A DNA stretch of 35,248 nt from Candidatus Gastranaerophilales bacterium (GCA_944324235.1 CALUVN010000020.1:1-35248), one strand, 5' to 3'; positions 23,892 through 33,805 are shown, counted from the stretch's first letter. A program made the numbers and translations. The notes: generated by a model from the letters alone, not told the origin.

Positions 23892-25805
23892 TTGAATTCA
23901 AAAAATATAAATAATTTAATATTAACACTGGCATTACTGGTGATGTGTCCTATGTATTCCCTTGCGGCAGATGATTTATGGGGAGACAAGAGCCTCAATT
24001 ATGATGTAAAAGATTCTCAGGTGGAAAGTACTGCTCCTGCACAAAATGAAAAAACTATTAAAGATATTGAAATTCATGGCGCAAATGTAGTTAATCCGGA
24101 AGATATTTTGACCAGAATGAATCTTAAAAAAGGCGGTACATACAACCGTGATATGCTGCAGACTGACCTTAGAACAATATATCAAATGGGTTATTTTTCC
24201 GAAAGAATGAAAGCTATTCCCGTAAAAAACTCAGACGGTACTATTACCCTAAAAATCATTGTGGAGGAAAATGCTCCTGTTACCGATTTTACCATAGAAG
24301 GTAATACGGTTGTTTCAACAGAAGAAATTCTTGAATTTTTGACTCCGATGAAAGGCAAGCCTCAGAATATTTCAAAGATAAATGAGGCGATTGCAAATAT
24401 TCAAGATTGTTATGCGTCAAGAGGTTATATTCTTGCAAGAATAGATTCTGTTACAGACGATCCTGACGGAACAATTAATATTGATATCAAAGAAGGAACT
24501 GTAGGTAAAATATTAATTTCCGGAAACGAAAAGACAAAAGATTTTGTAATAGAACGAAATGTTTTGATAGAACCGGGAATGGTTTATAACGAAAATCTTT
24601 TGAAAGAGGATTTGTCAAGGTTATACGCAACTCAGGCCTTCAAGAATGTAACCAGAGAAATTGAACCGGAAGAAGACAACCCTGATGTTTACGATATAAC
24701 AATTAGTGTAGAAGAACAAAGAACTGCAAGTATATCTGTAGGCGGCGGTTTGGATTCCGTAACAGGTGTATTCGGTTCTGCCGGTATTGCAGATAACAAC
24801 TTCCGCGGCAGAAATCAGAGATTATCCTTGAACGCCTTAGCCGGTACAGGTGTTATTCTTAGTGATGCAGCTATTAAAAGACGGATGAACCTGCAGGCTG
24901 AATTGAGTTTCTTTGAACCGTATTTTCTGAATGCAGATACTTCTTTAATGGCTAAAGTATTCTACAGAGACTTCGGCAGCTATCAGGTTCCGCTTGCAAT
25001 TGAACGCAGAATTGGCGGCGAAGCAACTATTGCCCATAGATTTAAGAAAAACAGACACCTGACTTCGACATTGTCACTCGGTGTTGAAAATATTAATGTC
25101 AGTGAAGGCGACTACGGAAAAATTTCAGGGATGTATAACAAATATAATATTCCGATTGCGGAACGTGCAAAACAATTGGAAGGCGGTCTGTTCCTGTCGA
25201 TAAGTCCTGCATTGATATATGACACAAGAGATTCTGCTGTTGTTACAAGACGAGGAACAATGGCAAGTTTACGTTTTGATGAAGAATTTGGTCTTGATGG
25301 CTTTGATAAAACTCACGGTAAGTTGTCAGGTATGATTAAGCAATACATACCGATTGCGAAAAAATCGTCCTTATCCTTCACAGTCAAAGGCGGCGGCAAA
25401 ATTCACGGCGACGATATGCCTGAAGTAATGGCGTACAGATTGGGCGGACCTTATACTATCAGAGGTTTTAAAATGAGCGGTGTAGGTACTGGTGATGCGT
25501 TCATTATGGGATCAGCAGAATTTGCAACTCCTATTCCGTTTTTGGATAGAACAAGAATTAATTTTCTGCATAACTTGAGATTTACAGTCTGGGTAGATGC
25601 AGGTAAAGTATTCAATGGTGCGGATGTTACAAATACGATATACGACAGACCGATGGAAGCAGTTACTGCCGGTATCGGTTTGAAACTGTATGTTCCTGGT
25701 ATGGGACCGTTGTCTATCGATTATGGTATTCCGCTTACAAATCCGGGTGAAAACGGTAACAGAAACGGATACTTTACATTTGGTGTAGGTGATATATTAT
25801 ATTAA
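23892..25805 (+). CDS. bamA: Outer membrane assembly factor BamA/Omp85
   Basis: BamA folds and inserts beta-barrel proteins into the outer membrane. The 637-aa precursor has a signal peptide (about 1-25) and a short linker. Three POTRA domains follow at about 56-126, 130-201 and 205-275, then a C-terminal barrel (280-637) with the loop-6 motif YTIRGF and a terminal strand ending GVGDILY. Proteobacterial BamA has five POTRA domains; three is the cyanobacterial arrangement. The start is TTG: AAGGGA lies upstream, and the signal peptide needs this N terminus. ompH begins 26 bases downstream, the classical bamA-skp pairing. Confidence 0.93.
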   Translation: MNSKNINNLILTLALLVMCPMYSLAADDLWGDKSLNYDVKDSQVESTAPAQNEKTIKDIEIHGANVVNPEDILTRMNLKKGGTYNRDMLQTDLRTIYQMGYFSERMKAIPVKNSDGTITLKIIVEENAPVTDFTIEGNTVVSTEEILEFLTPMKGKPQNISKINEAIANIQDCYASRGYILARIDSVTDDPDGTINIDIKEGTVGKILISGNEKTKDFVIERNVLIEPGMVYNENLLKEDLSRLYATQAFKNVTREIEPEEDNPDVYDITISVEEQRTASISVGGGLDSVTGVFGSAGIADNNFRGRNQRLSLNALAGTGVILSDAAIKRRMNLQAELSFFEPYFLNADTSLMAKVFYRDFGSYQVPLAIERRIGGEATIAHRFKKNRHLTSTLSLGVENINVSEGDYGKISGMYNKYNIPIAERAKQLEGGLFLSISPALIYDTRDSAVVTRRGTMASLRFDEEFGLDGFDKTHGKLSGMIKQYIPIAKKSSLSFTVKGGGKIHGDDMPEVMAYRLGGPYTIRGFKMSGVGTGDAFIMGSAEFATPIPFLDRTRINFLHNLRFTVWVDAGKVFNGADVTNTIYDRPMEAVTAGIGLKLYVPGMGPLSIDYGIPLTNPGENGNRNGYFTFGVGDILY

Positions 25806-25831
25806 TACAAACAATTATAAGGAGGAATTAC

Positions 25832-26290
25832 ATGAAAAAATTTGGATTGGCAGCAATTGCACTTACCGCAGGTCTGTTTTTCTCACTCGGCACAAATGCT
25901 GATGCCGCCGGCGTAGGATATATTAACTACGCTAAAGTTCAGGACAACTATTCTTTTGCGCAAGCCGCAATTAAAGAAATTGATGCAAAAGCCCTTGAAC
26001 TTCAACAATACATGGTCGATAAAGAAAAACAATACAAAGCTCTTGATACACCGTTGAAAAAACAAAATTTTGAAGAACAAACTGCAAGAGAATTCAAAAC
26101 AAAAGAACAAGCCTTAATGACATTAAGAGCACAAAAGGAAGAACAGGTTTACAACAAAATTCAAGCAGCAACCAAACAGGTTCTTGTAGAACAAAAGCTT
26201 GATGCAGTTGTAGATTTCCGCGTAATTTTTGTCGGTGGTGTTGATATTACCGATTTGGTAATCCAAAAACTCAAATCAGGCACTTTTTAA
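25832..26290 (+). CDS. ompH: OmpH/Skp-family periplasmic chaperone
   Basis: The 152-aa precursor has a signal peptide ending near ADAAG (about residue 26). The mature protein opens with the family strand VGYINYAKVQ. A long charged coiled-coil hairpin (about 45-120) and a short hydrophobic C-terminal body (VDFRVIFVGGVDITD) follow. Skp trimers hold unfolded outer-membrane proteins on their way to BamA, the gene immediately upstream. AAGGAGGA precedes the ATG. udp follows after 9 bases. Confidence 0.85.
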   Translation: MKKFGLAAIALTAGLFFSLGTNADAAGVGYINYAKVQDNYSFAQAAIKEIDAKALELQQYMVDKEKQYKALDTPLKKQNFEEQTAREFKTKEQALMTLRAQKEEQVYNKIQAATKQVLVEQKLDAVVDFRVIFVGGVDITDLVIQKLKSGTF

Positions 26291-26299
26291 GGAGCTGCA

Positions 26300-27070
26300 A
26301 TGAATTATTCAGAAGACGGCAGACAGTATCATATAGGACTGAAAGAAGGCGATGCAGGCAGGTATGTAATCCTGCCCGGCGACCCTAAACGCTGCGTTAA
26401 AATTGCACAATATTTTGACGATGCGAAACTTGTCGCGGATAACCGTGAATACACAACTTATACAGGCTATCTGAACGGAGAAAAAGTCAGCGTTACGTCA
26501 ACCGGAATCGGCGGGCCTTCAGCCTCTATTGCGCTGGAAGAACTTGTGAATATAGGTGCTGATACTTTTATAAGAGTCGGCACATGCGGCGGTATTGATA
26601 TTAACGTAAAAGGCGGAGATTTAGTAATTGCAACAGGCGCAATTCGTATGGAAGGGACTTCCAGAGAGTATGCTCCTATAGAATTTCCTGCCGTGGCTGA
26701 TATTGATATTGTAAATGCTCTCATAGAAGCCGCAGGAATGTCCGGTACGGATTATCATGCAGGTGTTGTTCAATGTAAAGATTCTTTCTACGGACAGCAT
26801 AATCCTGAAAGTATGCCTGTAAGTTATGAACTTACAAATAAGTGGGAAGCATGGAAACGTCTCGGCTGTCTGGCTTCAGAAATGGAATCTGCCGCATTAT
26901 TTATCACCGGCAGTTACAGGAGAGTTAAAGTCGGGTCAATATTTTTGACAGTTGCTAATCAGGAAAGAGAAAAAGCCGGTCTGGATAATCCTGTTATTCA
27001 CGATACGGATAAAGCTATAAAAACTGCTGTCGAGGCTTTAAAAATTCTCATCGCAAAAAATAAAAAATAA
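26300..27070 (+). CDS. udp: Uridine phosphorylase
   Basis: Udp cleaves uridine with phosphate to uracil and ribose-1-phosphate, feeding upp for salvage or releasing sugar for catabolism. The 256-aa protein shows the family nucleotide phosphorylase blocks. ILPGDPKR comes near the N terminus, followed by [18 protein letters not shown] and the uridine-specific [15 protein letters not shown], with SEMESAALF for ribose binding. The motif order and length match hexameric Udp and not the trimeric PNP at 12081. It lies in the bamA-ompH operon with very short spacing (AAGGAG site), a grouping with no obvious functional logic. Confidence 0.92.
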   Translation: MNYSEDGRQYHIGLKEGDAGRYVILPGDPKRCVKIAQYFDDAKLVADNREYTTYTGYLNGEKVSVTSTGIGGPSASIALEELVNIGADTFIRVGTCGGIDINVKGGDLVIATGAIRMEGTSREYAPIEFPAVADIDIVNALIEAAGMSGTDYHAGVVQCKDSFYGQHNPESMPVSYELTNKWEAWKRLGCLASEMESAALFITGSYRRVKVGSIFLTVANQEREKAGLDNPVIHDTDKAIKTAVEALKILIAKNKK

Positions 27071-27083
27071 GGAGTTGTTCATA

Positions 27084-28559
27084 ATGTATAACAAAAAAAT
27101 GCAGTATGTTATAAGAACCTGTTCCAGTGAAAATCCTCAGGAACTTCAAAATCTTTTGAACGAAATGTCCATGAACGGCTGGGAACTGTATAGTATGAAT
27201 GAAGTTGAATCGGATGACGGCTTCAAATTTAACTGTATTTTTATGAGCGAAGCTAAATCGGATGACTCTGACAAAAATGCTGATGTGATAAATATATCAA
27301 CATTCAAAAGCCAGATGGAAAAGATGCTTTCTCCTGAATTGACTCCTTATGAAAACTGTATTGAGATACAATCTAAAATCCGTGCTCAAAAAGGTAATAT
27401 CGCCAAAATTAAAAAAGAACTTGAAGGTGAAGCTCCTGCATCTGTCGGCAGAAAAAAACTGAATGATAAAATCTCCGCAGGCTTGAAAGAACTTGATGAA
27501 TTGAAAGTAAAACTTGCTAAAGCAACATCTCCTGATGTTATGTACTCAAGGCTAAAGGAAGATAAACTTGCAATTCATTTGAGTGAAGAACTTCTTGATT
27601 ATGTTGATCCGGATACGGAAATTACAGGTGAAGATTTGCTCTCTGAAACCGTCAAGTCCCGTCTTAAATTGACGGATGAACTCGGTTATGTCATCCCGAA
27701 AATTGTTTTTCAAGATGATGAAAACCTTAATCCGTTTGAGTTTTGTATTAAGGTTCGCGGCGTAAATGTTTACAGCGCAATGACTTATCCTAATTATGTG
27801 ATGTTTTTTACCGATGACATTCACCTTGACAAAAAAATAAAAAATACCATAAAAGATGTCGATATCATCACAGGCAGACCAATCATCTGGATAGAAAAGG
27901 ACAGAACAAAAGATTTCTGGGAAAAAGGCATAAACGGTGCTGAATTTATAGCCCGTGCACTTGAATATGTTGCGGTAAAACATGTTGATGAACTTTTGGA
28001 TTACAATGATGTTGAGAAATATGTAGAAATTGTAAACCGCAAAAATGAATTTCTTGTAGAAAATATTATTCCGGATTTTATAAATTTATCAGATTTAAGA
28101 TTTATCTTAACCAGCCTAATCAAAGAGCACGTCTCGGTTAGAGACATTACATACATTTTTGAACAGATGAATGATTATGCCGAAGACAGTTCAAAAATTG
28201 ATTTGTTGAAAAAAATTCGCTTGACATTATCGCGTCAAATTTGTAATAATTATATTAACGAAGACGGAGTGATGTCTGTTTTTGAATTAACAGACAAAAC
28301 AATAGATTCACTGGTAGAAAATTTTGATGAAACCGACGATGTAGTTCGTATCAACGGTGAATTCGCAGAGAAAATCGCAGAAAAAATTAACAAAAAAGCA
28401 GAACAGTTAGGTCTTGAAGAAAGTGTCAAATTAATAGTTCCAATGGAATACAGACATTTATTATTTACATTGTTATCAAATTATGTAAGGGATATAGCAG
28501 TATTGGCCAGGGAGGAAATAGGATGTAATTGTCAGTTGGAGATTTTAGCATCAATTTAA
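27084..28559 (+). CDS. Soluble FlhA/FHIPEP C-terminal-domain protein with DUF4177-like N terminus
   Basis: The 491-aa protein has no membrane segment. Residues 6-56 (QYVIRTC...MNGWELYSM...CIFMS) resemble DUF4177, and a charged coiled-coil region (about 85-150) follows. From about 185 to 491 the sequence follows the cytoplasmic domain of FlhA/SctV export-gate proteins block by block. The blocks are ELGYVIPKIVFQDD, CIKVRGVNV, RPIIWIEK, FLVENIIPDFINLSDLR, IKEHVSVRDITYIFEQM, LTLSRQI, and a final strand-helix near VPMEYRHLLFTLL. The N-terminal channel half of FlhA is absent. AAGGAG selects ATG 27084; an in-frame TTG at 27075 abuts that site. It follows udp by 13 bases in the bamA operon. No flagellar or type III secretion genes are nearby, so function is open. 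Confidence 0.75.
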   Translation: MYNKKMQYVIRTCSSENPQELQNLLNEMSMNGWELYSMNEVESDDGFKFNCIFMSEAKSDDSDKNADVINISTFKSQMEKMLSPELTPYENCIEIQSKIRAQKGNIAKIKKELEGEAPASVGRKKLNDKISAGLKELDELKVKLAKATSPDVMYSRLKEDKLAIHLSEELLDYVDPDTEITGEDLLSETVKSRLKLTDELGYVIPKIVFQDDENLNPFEFCIKVRGVNVYSAMTYPNYVMFFTDDIHLDKKIKNTIKDVDIITGRPIIWIEKDRTKDFWEKGINGAEFIARALEYVAVKHVDELLDYNDVEKYVEIVNRKNEFLVENIIPDFINLSDLRFILTSLIKEHVSVRDITYIFEQMNDYAEDSSKIDLLKKIRLTLSRQICNNYINEDGVMSVFELTDKTIDSLVENFDETDDVVRINGEFAEKIAEKINKKAEQLGLEESVKLIVPMEYRHLLFTLLSNYVRDIAVLAREEIGCNCQLEILASI

Positions 28560-28627
28560 AAATAAAACAGTTGAAAAAGATTAGTAGTAAATAGCAAAAA
28601 AATATTTGTTAGGGGTTTAAAAATAGT

Positions 28628-30664
28628 ATGCAAGTTAGTGGAATTAGGAACAGTAACATGGGACAATCCGTCGTGTTTGGTCGGCGTCCGACCCGCGCAG
28701 AAGAACCTTTTGTGCATAACACGATGAACAGAGCTTACGATTTTATGGGAACGAAGGAAAGAGCTGTTATTACTCACGGCTCATGTTTTCCAGCTTATGA
28801 CAGAAATACAAATATAGGTTCTCCATACGGGAACGGTGCAAAAGAGTGGACAAAATTTCTTGCGCTATATGGATTTAATGCACAGCAATTAGGACCGGGC
28901 GGAGAGTTGGAAAAAGGAGTGAATTCTCCTTACAAATCCTCAGCTTTTGCAAAAAATAGATTATTTATAGATTTGTTGGATTTGACAGGCGACAAGTACG
29001 GAAATCTTTTGTCTGAAGAAACATATAATAATGTTACAAAACCGCTTGAGATTACGGACAAAAATTATGAACGTACTGATTTTGATGCTGCTGATGCAAC
29101 CTATGATATAGCACTAAAAGAAGTTTATAAAAACTTCCGTAAAAATCTTGCCAAGTATCAACCGCAGGCGGTTGCTCTTGATAGAGAGTACAGTGCTTTT
29201 TTGAAAAAAAATGATGACAGGTTAACGGACGAGGGGATTTTTAAAGTTCTCTCCGATAAATACGGGACAGATGATTATGAAAGCTGGTCAGATTTGGATC
29301 ATCATCTGATTAGTCGTGTTGACCGCGGTGATGTTGATGCTGTACTTCATTACAAAGATTTATACAAATACAATAAAAATTCTATTGAGCAATATAAATT
29401 TGAACAATTTTTAATTACAAAACAAATCAAAGAAAACAAAGAGTGGCGTCAACAAATCGGTATGAAAAATATAAATGATTTGCTGGTTGGTTGCTCTAAA
29501 ATGGATGCGTGGCGATATGAAGACGCATTCCTCGACGATTGGGAAATGGGCGCACGTGAAAACAACAAACCTTCCCAGCGCTGGGGTATCAAAGTTCTTG
29601 ACCCTAAGAAAATTTTCAAAAACGGCAGATATGAATTAAATATCGGCGGTGAATTTTTGAAAGAAAAAATAGAAGCTGCTTTAGAATTTAATGAAGGTAT
29701 CAGAGTTGACCATGTTATGGGGCTTATTGAACCTTATATAATGAAGAAAAGCGCAAAAGACGAGGATTTCTTCACATATCCGCCTCATAATAAAAATAAC
29801 AATATCGAAAAATATATATCAGAATTAAAAAATCCTGAAAATCCGTATGAAGAATACGACAAATACTGGGATTATCCAAAACTTCTGGAACATCTTGTTC
29901 TTCCGCTTTTTGAAAGCAAAGGCGTGCATAAAGAAGATGCAGTATGGGAGGATGTCTGCACATATCCTGAACGTTTCAAACAGGTCTATTCAAAACTTCA
30001 GCTTCCTAAAATAACAAATATTGATTGGGAGCGTGCAGAAGATGTAATTAACGAGGGCGGACATAATAACTGGTTTGTAATAAGCACCCACGATCAGGGA
30101 GCTACCATGAATTATTTGAAACGCATCGGAGACCTGCGCAATGGCAGCAAAGGCGAATACACAAGAGAATCAAGACCATGGAATGTCGATTATCTTGCCG
30201 GATATCTGAATATGGATGATACACGTCCTAATATTGCTAAAATTCGTGAAGAACGTAAAAATCTTTATTTAAACAATGACAGGGAATGGACATTTGCAAA
30301 ATTCTCGGAACTTTTGACAACTCCTAAGTTCCAGATTTCCCACGATGACTTGCTGGGAATTACAGATGAAGATGCCGTGTATAACGTTCCTGGTACAAAT
30401 AATGACACTAACTGGAAAGAGCGTATTACACCTGATTTTCTGGATAAATACTATGACAACCTGTCAAGCGATAATCCTACAGCCTTGAATATGCCTGAAC
30501 GTGTTAAGGAAGCTTTGCAGGCTAAAATAGATATGCAGGTTAAAGCACACAATTATGATGCTGATTTCAAACGCGAAATTTACGAAAAAGCACAACCAAT
30601 TCTTAATGATTTGGATGTAATAATTGGTATTTTGAAAGAAAAAGACCCAGCAGACAAAGTTTAG
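28628..30664 (+). CDS. malQ: Divergent 4-alpha-glucanotransferase (GH77, MalQ-like)
   Basis: MalQ moves alpha-1,4-glucan segments between acceptors in glycogen or maltodextrin metabolism. The 678-aa protein is longer than typical MalQ (about 500). Family blocks are recognisable: QQLGPGG then SPYKSSAFAKN (99-109), KFEQFLITKQI, NDLLVG, QRWG (317-320) and IRVDHVMGL with the likely nucleophile Asp361. Also visible are WEDVCTYPE with the likely acid/base Glu441, and STHDQGAT with Asp489. Insertions lie around 120-250 and 375-415, and the C-terminal tail after 500 is unusual. The N terminus has an isolated VVFGRRP segment. An AGGGG site lies 12 bases before the ATG. Function as a glucanotransferase is likely; substrate preference is unknown. 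Confidence 0.75.
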   Translation: MQVSGIRNSNMGQSVVFGRRPTRAEEPFVHNTMNRAYDFMGTKERAVITHGSCFPAYDRNTNIGSPYGNGAKEWTKFLALYGFNAQQLGPGGELEKGVNSPYKSSAFAKNRLFIDLLDLTGDKYGNLLSEETYNNVTKPLEITDKNYERTDFDAADATYDIALKEVYKNFRKNLAKYQPQAVALDREYSAFLKKNDDRLTDEGIFKVLSDKYGTDDYESWSDLDHHLISRVDRGDVDAVLHYKDLYKYNKNSIEQYKFEQFLITKQIKENKEWRQQIGMKNINDLLVGCSKMDAWRYEDAFLDDWEMGARENNKPSQRWGIKVLDPKKIFKNGRYELNIGGEFLKEKIEAALEFNEGIRVDHVMGLIEPYIMKKSAKDEDFFTYPPHNKNNNIEKYISELKNPENPYEEYDKYWDYPKLLEHLVLPLFESKGVHKEDAVWEDVCTYPERFKQVYSKLQLPKITNIDWERAEDVINEGGHNNWFVISTHDQGATMNYLKRIGDLRNGSKGEYTRESRPWNVDYLAGYLNMDDTRPNIAKIREERKNLYLNNDREWTFAKFSELLTTPKFQISHDDLLGITDEDAVYNVPGTNNDTNWKERITPDFLDKYYDNLSSDNPTALNMPERVKEALQAKIDMQVKAHNYDADFKREIYEKAQPILNDLDVIIGILKEKDPADKV

Positions 30665-30676
30665 GACAACGGCAGG

Positions 30677-31321
30677 TTATTTGATTGCAGGGAAGAGGTA
30701 TTTTATGCCGTTATCCGCGCGCCATCTGATATAACCTGTCTTTGGCTGCGCGTCAATATCGACAACGCTGACAAGAACCCAGTTGCCTTTGATTGCATTC
30801 ATTTTGATGAATTTCGGCATATTAATTCTTGCAACTACCTGAGAATTTTCATCCGTTGCACTTCTCATGTCGTTAACACTTTCAGGTGCGCCTTTCAAGA
30901 CATACAAACCGTATTTGCGGCCGTACATATTGTAGAAATTAAGCCACGATAAAAATTTGTACGGATCATCTTTCTTCATCCACCCGCGAGAACCGTCCGA
31001 GTTATTATAGATAACTTCGACCCAATCCTCCGTTTCATCTGTCACTGCCATCAGCGCAAGTTCTTTCGACGGAATAAACACGACAAATAAATCTGAGAAT
31101 TTAACCGTGTCAGGAAAAACTTCTTTTTCGTTCCATTTGATACTATGCACAATCGGCGAGTTTTCTCGCGGCTCAGAGTGCAGAACAATGTTATTTGATG
31201 CCTGATAAAGCCCGAGCGTTGCAGTGAATTTCATACTCACGTCCTGCGGCATAATGTCAGCTGCCAGAACCGTCTGCATTAGTCCGAACATTATCATCAA
31301 GCATACAAATATTTTTTTCAT
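30677..31321 (-). CDS. Secreted protein with two SH3-like domains
   Basis: The 214-aa precursor has a signal peptide (1-20, ending VLAAD). Two bacterial SH3-like repeats follow. The first (about 36-120) contains LGLYQASNNIVLHSEPREN and ends DGSRGWMKKDDP. The second (about 140-205) has DMRSATDENSQVVARI, WVLVSVVDID and GYIRW. Such domains commonly bind peptidoglycan or cell-surface partners. It lies 3 bases after the pheT stop codon with an AGGGAG site, so it is the second gene of that operon. It converges on malQ with a 12-base gap and no visible hairpin. Confidence 0.75.
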   Translation of the reverse strand: MKKIFVCLMIMFGLMQTVLAADIMPQDVSMKFTATLGLYQASNNIVLHSEPRENSPIVHSIKWNEKEVFPDTVKFSDLFVVFIPSKELALMAVTDETEDWVEVIYNNSDGSRGWMKKDDPYKFLSWLNFYNMYGRKYGLYVLKGAPESVNDMRSATDENSQVVARINMPKFIKMNAIKGNWVLVSVVDIDAQPKTGYIRWRADNGIKYLFPAIK

Positions 31322-31324
31322 AAT

Positions 31325-33805
31325 TTACTCCCTGAAGCTTATGTCAGCGTAAGTTTTTTGAAGTTTGCTCCGGATGGAATTCATCTGTCCTTCAATTACT
31401 TCATCAGTTAATGTTGCATTGTTATCCTGCATATGAATTCTAAACGCCAGAGATTTGAAACCTTCTTTTATGTGTTCTCCCTGATAAACGTCAAAAACTT
31501 CACTGCCTTTGAATATATTTTGTTGAACAGCGCCTTTAATTACGCGTTGAATATCATCATAAGTAACATCGTCGTTTATGATAAACGCGAGGTCGCGTTT
31601 TACTTCAGGGAATTGCGGAAGTTTTTTAAATCTCGGAGTTGTTTCTTTTATAATTGCGATAATTTCATCCAAATCGAGTTTAAATACAAAAGCATCCTGA
31701 TTCAATTTCATTTTATCTTTCAGTATCGGGTGAATTTGTCCGAAGTAGCCTGCAGGCTGCGGATTTTTTCCGAGTACGGTTATTACTGCACTCTTATAAG
31801 GGTGCAGAGTGGTATGAGTTGCCGCCAGCGGTGATTTATCCAGCGGAATAAGTTTAATACGTTTTTCAACTCCCAGTTCCGTAAACAATTTTTCCATAAT
31901 ACCTTTTACGGTATAGAAATCTGTTTCTGCGGATTTTTGCCAGAGTGAATTTTCCACTTTACCGGTTATTACGCCGCCGAGAATTCGATGTTCTTTTACG
32001 CCTGAGAATTTTTCATCAGCTGCGTCTGTTTTATAATAAGTTCTTCCGATTTCGTATGCCCAAAAATCCTTTTGTCCGTTATCGTAATTGTATTTCATGC
32101 AGTTTAAAACGCTTGCTGTCATTGTTTGGCGGAGCATTGCGTAATCTTCACTGGCAGGGTTACAGACATAAACAGCTTTTGCTTCATCATACGGTATCAT
32201 AAATTTATCAAGCAGCGGTTTTCCGATTAATGAGCTTGTGATTATTTCGTCCAAACCTGAAGAGAGCATAATTTCGTGGACTTTTTTAATAACTTTTTCA
32301 TCCAGAGAAATCTCCGGAGTTTGTGATTTGCTCGGAAGAGACGGTGCTATTTTGTCGTAGCCGTTTATTCTTGCGATTTCTTCAATCAAATCGATTTCTC
32401 TTGTAACGTCGTTAACTCTGAAAGACGGTACGCGGAATTTTGCAGCAAGCTCGTTGCCGCCGAGTTTTTCAAATCCGAGTTTTTCAAGAATTGTAATACA
32501 TTTTTCAGGTTCTATTGCACAGCCGAGAATTCTTTTTATTTGTGCAAATCTTAAAGTAATTTCAACAGGAGCAAGTTTATTTTCTCCTGCTTCAACCACT
32601 CCTACAACCTGAGCATCTGCGTAATCTGTCAGTAATTGCATAGCACGCATAAGAGCAGGTTTAACGGCTTCTATATCTACTCCGCGTTCAAATCTTGCGC
32701 AGGCTTCACTCTTGTAACCGACACTGCGTGAACTTTTTCTGTTACTTTGCGGTGTGAAATATGCGGCTTCTAATGCCATTGCTGTTGTATTGTCGTCAAT
32801 TTCCGAGTTCATACCGCCAAACACGCCTGCGATACAAACACCTTTTTCTTTATCTGCAATCAATACGCTGTCGTGTGTTAATTGACGTTCAACACCGTCA
32901 AGAGTTACAATGCTTTCCCCTTCTTTTGCGCGTCTTACGCAAAGATAACCGTCAAGTTTGTCATAATCAAATGCGTGCAAAGGTGTGCCGTATTCAAGCA
33001 TAACATAATTTGTGATATCGACTACGTTGTTAATTGCACGAACTCCTGACGCGATAAGTCTTTTTTGCATCCAATCCGGAGACGGTTTAATTTTGATATT
33101 TTTTAACACCCCGATAGAATAGTATTTACATACATCTTCGTCGATAATTTCAACTTTAAAATCGTTTGTTGATAAATCTTTTGTGCATTCAATTCTGTTG
33201 AATTTAAGCGGTTTGTTGAAAATAGCGCTCAATTCTCTTGCCACACCGACAACAGACATCTGATCACCTCTGTTTGCAGTTGGTGCAACGTGGATAATTG
33301 TATCTTTTTCAAATCCTAAAACATCTTCAACATTTTGCCCGATTTGAACGTCAGGGAAAATTCTGTTAAGTATCAAAATACCGTCTTCTTCCTGATATTC
33401 ACGTTCAGAAACTCCGAGTTCGTCATCGGAACATAGCATTCCTTGAGATTCAACCCCTCTTATGACTGCAGGTGTAAGGGTAAACATTTCACCTGTTTTT
33501 CTGTCCAGAACCTGACTGCCGACAGATGCGTACGGGACTATTTGTCCTTCTTTAATATTTTGCGCACCGCATACAACCGTTTTTAATCCTGAGCCTGTAT
33601 TTACAGTGACAAGGTGCAGTCTGTCCGAATTCGGGTGGGCGTCGATTTTTTCTATTCTGACGGTTTTTATATTGGTAAACTTAGGTTTAACTTCTTCCAG
33701 CGCTTCAACCTCCAGACCGCTCATCGTAAGCTCGTGCGCAATCTGTTCTTCTGTTACATCCGATAAGTCAACCAGTTCGTTTAACCAATTCAATGATACT
33801 TGCAT
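31325..33805 (-). CDS. pheT: Phenylalanyl-tRNA synthetase beta subunit
   Basis: PheT forms the alpha2-beta2 enzyme that charges tRNA-Phe. At 826 aa it has all usual domains. These are an N-terminal tRNA-binding (OB) domain at about 40-150, the B3/B4 editing domain (from about 215, through YGTPLHAFDYDKL and GVFGGMNSEID), a B5 domain with EIDLIEEIARINGYDKI, the catalytic-like core, and the C-terminal FDX-ACB domain (FPEVKRDLAFIINDDVTY). pheS is not adjacent, so the two subunits are unlinked here. The ribosome site AGAGGG is rather far (12 bases) from the ATG. Confidence 0.95.
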   Translation of the reverse strand: MQVSLNWLNELVDLSDVTEEQIAHELTMSGLEVEALEEVKPKFTNIKTVRIEKIDAHPNSDRLHLVTVNTGSGLKTVVCGAQNIKEGQIVPYASVGSQVLDRKTGEMFTLTPAVIRGVESQGMLCSDDELGVSEREYQEEDGILILNRIFPDVQIGQNVEDVLGFEKDTIIHVAPTANRGDQMSVVGVARELSAIFNKPLKFNRIECTKDLSTNDFKVEIIDEDVCKYYSIGVLKNIKIKPSPDWMQKRLIASGVRAINNVVDITNYVMLEYGTPLHAFDYDKLDGYLCVRRAKEGESIVTLDGVERQLTHDSVLIADKEKGVCIAGVFGGMNSEIDDNTTAMALEAAYFTPQSNRKSSRSVGYKSEACARFERGVDIEAVKPALMRAMQLLTDYADAQVVGVVEAGENKLAPVEITLRFAQIKRILGCAIEPEKCITILEKLGFEKLGGNELAAKFRVPSFRVNDVTREIDLIEEIARINGYDKIAPSLPSKSQTPEISLDEKVIKKVHEIMLSSGLDEIITSSLIGKPLLDKFMIPYDEAKAVYVCNPASEDYAMLRQTMTASVLNCMKYNYDNGQKDFWAYEIGRTYYKTDAADEKFSGVKEHRILGGVITGKVENSLWQKSAETDFYTVKGIMEKLFTELGVEKRIKLIPLDKSPLAATHTTLHPYKSAVITVLGKNPQPAGYFGQIHPILKDKMKLNQDAFVFKLDLDEIIAIIKETTPRFKKLPQFPEVKRDLAFIINDDVTYDDIQRVIKGAVQQNIFKGSEVFDVYQGEHIKEGFKSLAFRIHMQDNNATLTDEVIEGQMNSIRSKLQKTYADISFRE

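Noticed and set aside
27084-28559. Full-length FlhA with a frameshifted membrane half
   Set aside because: The upstream sequence is udp, and the N terminus has its own ribosome site and a DUF4177-like domain with no membrane helices.
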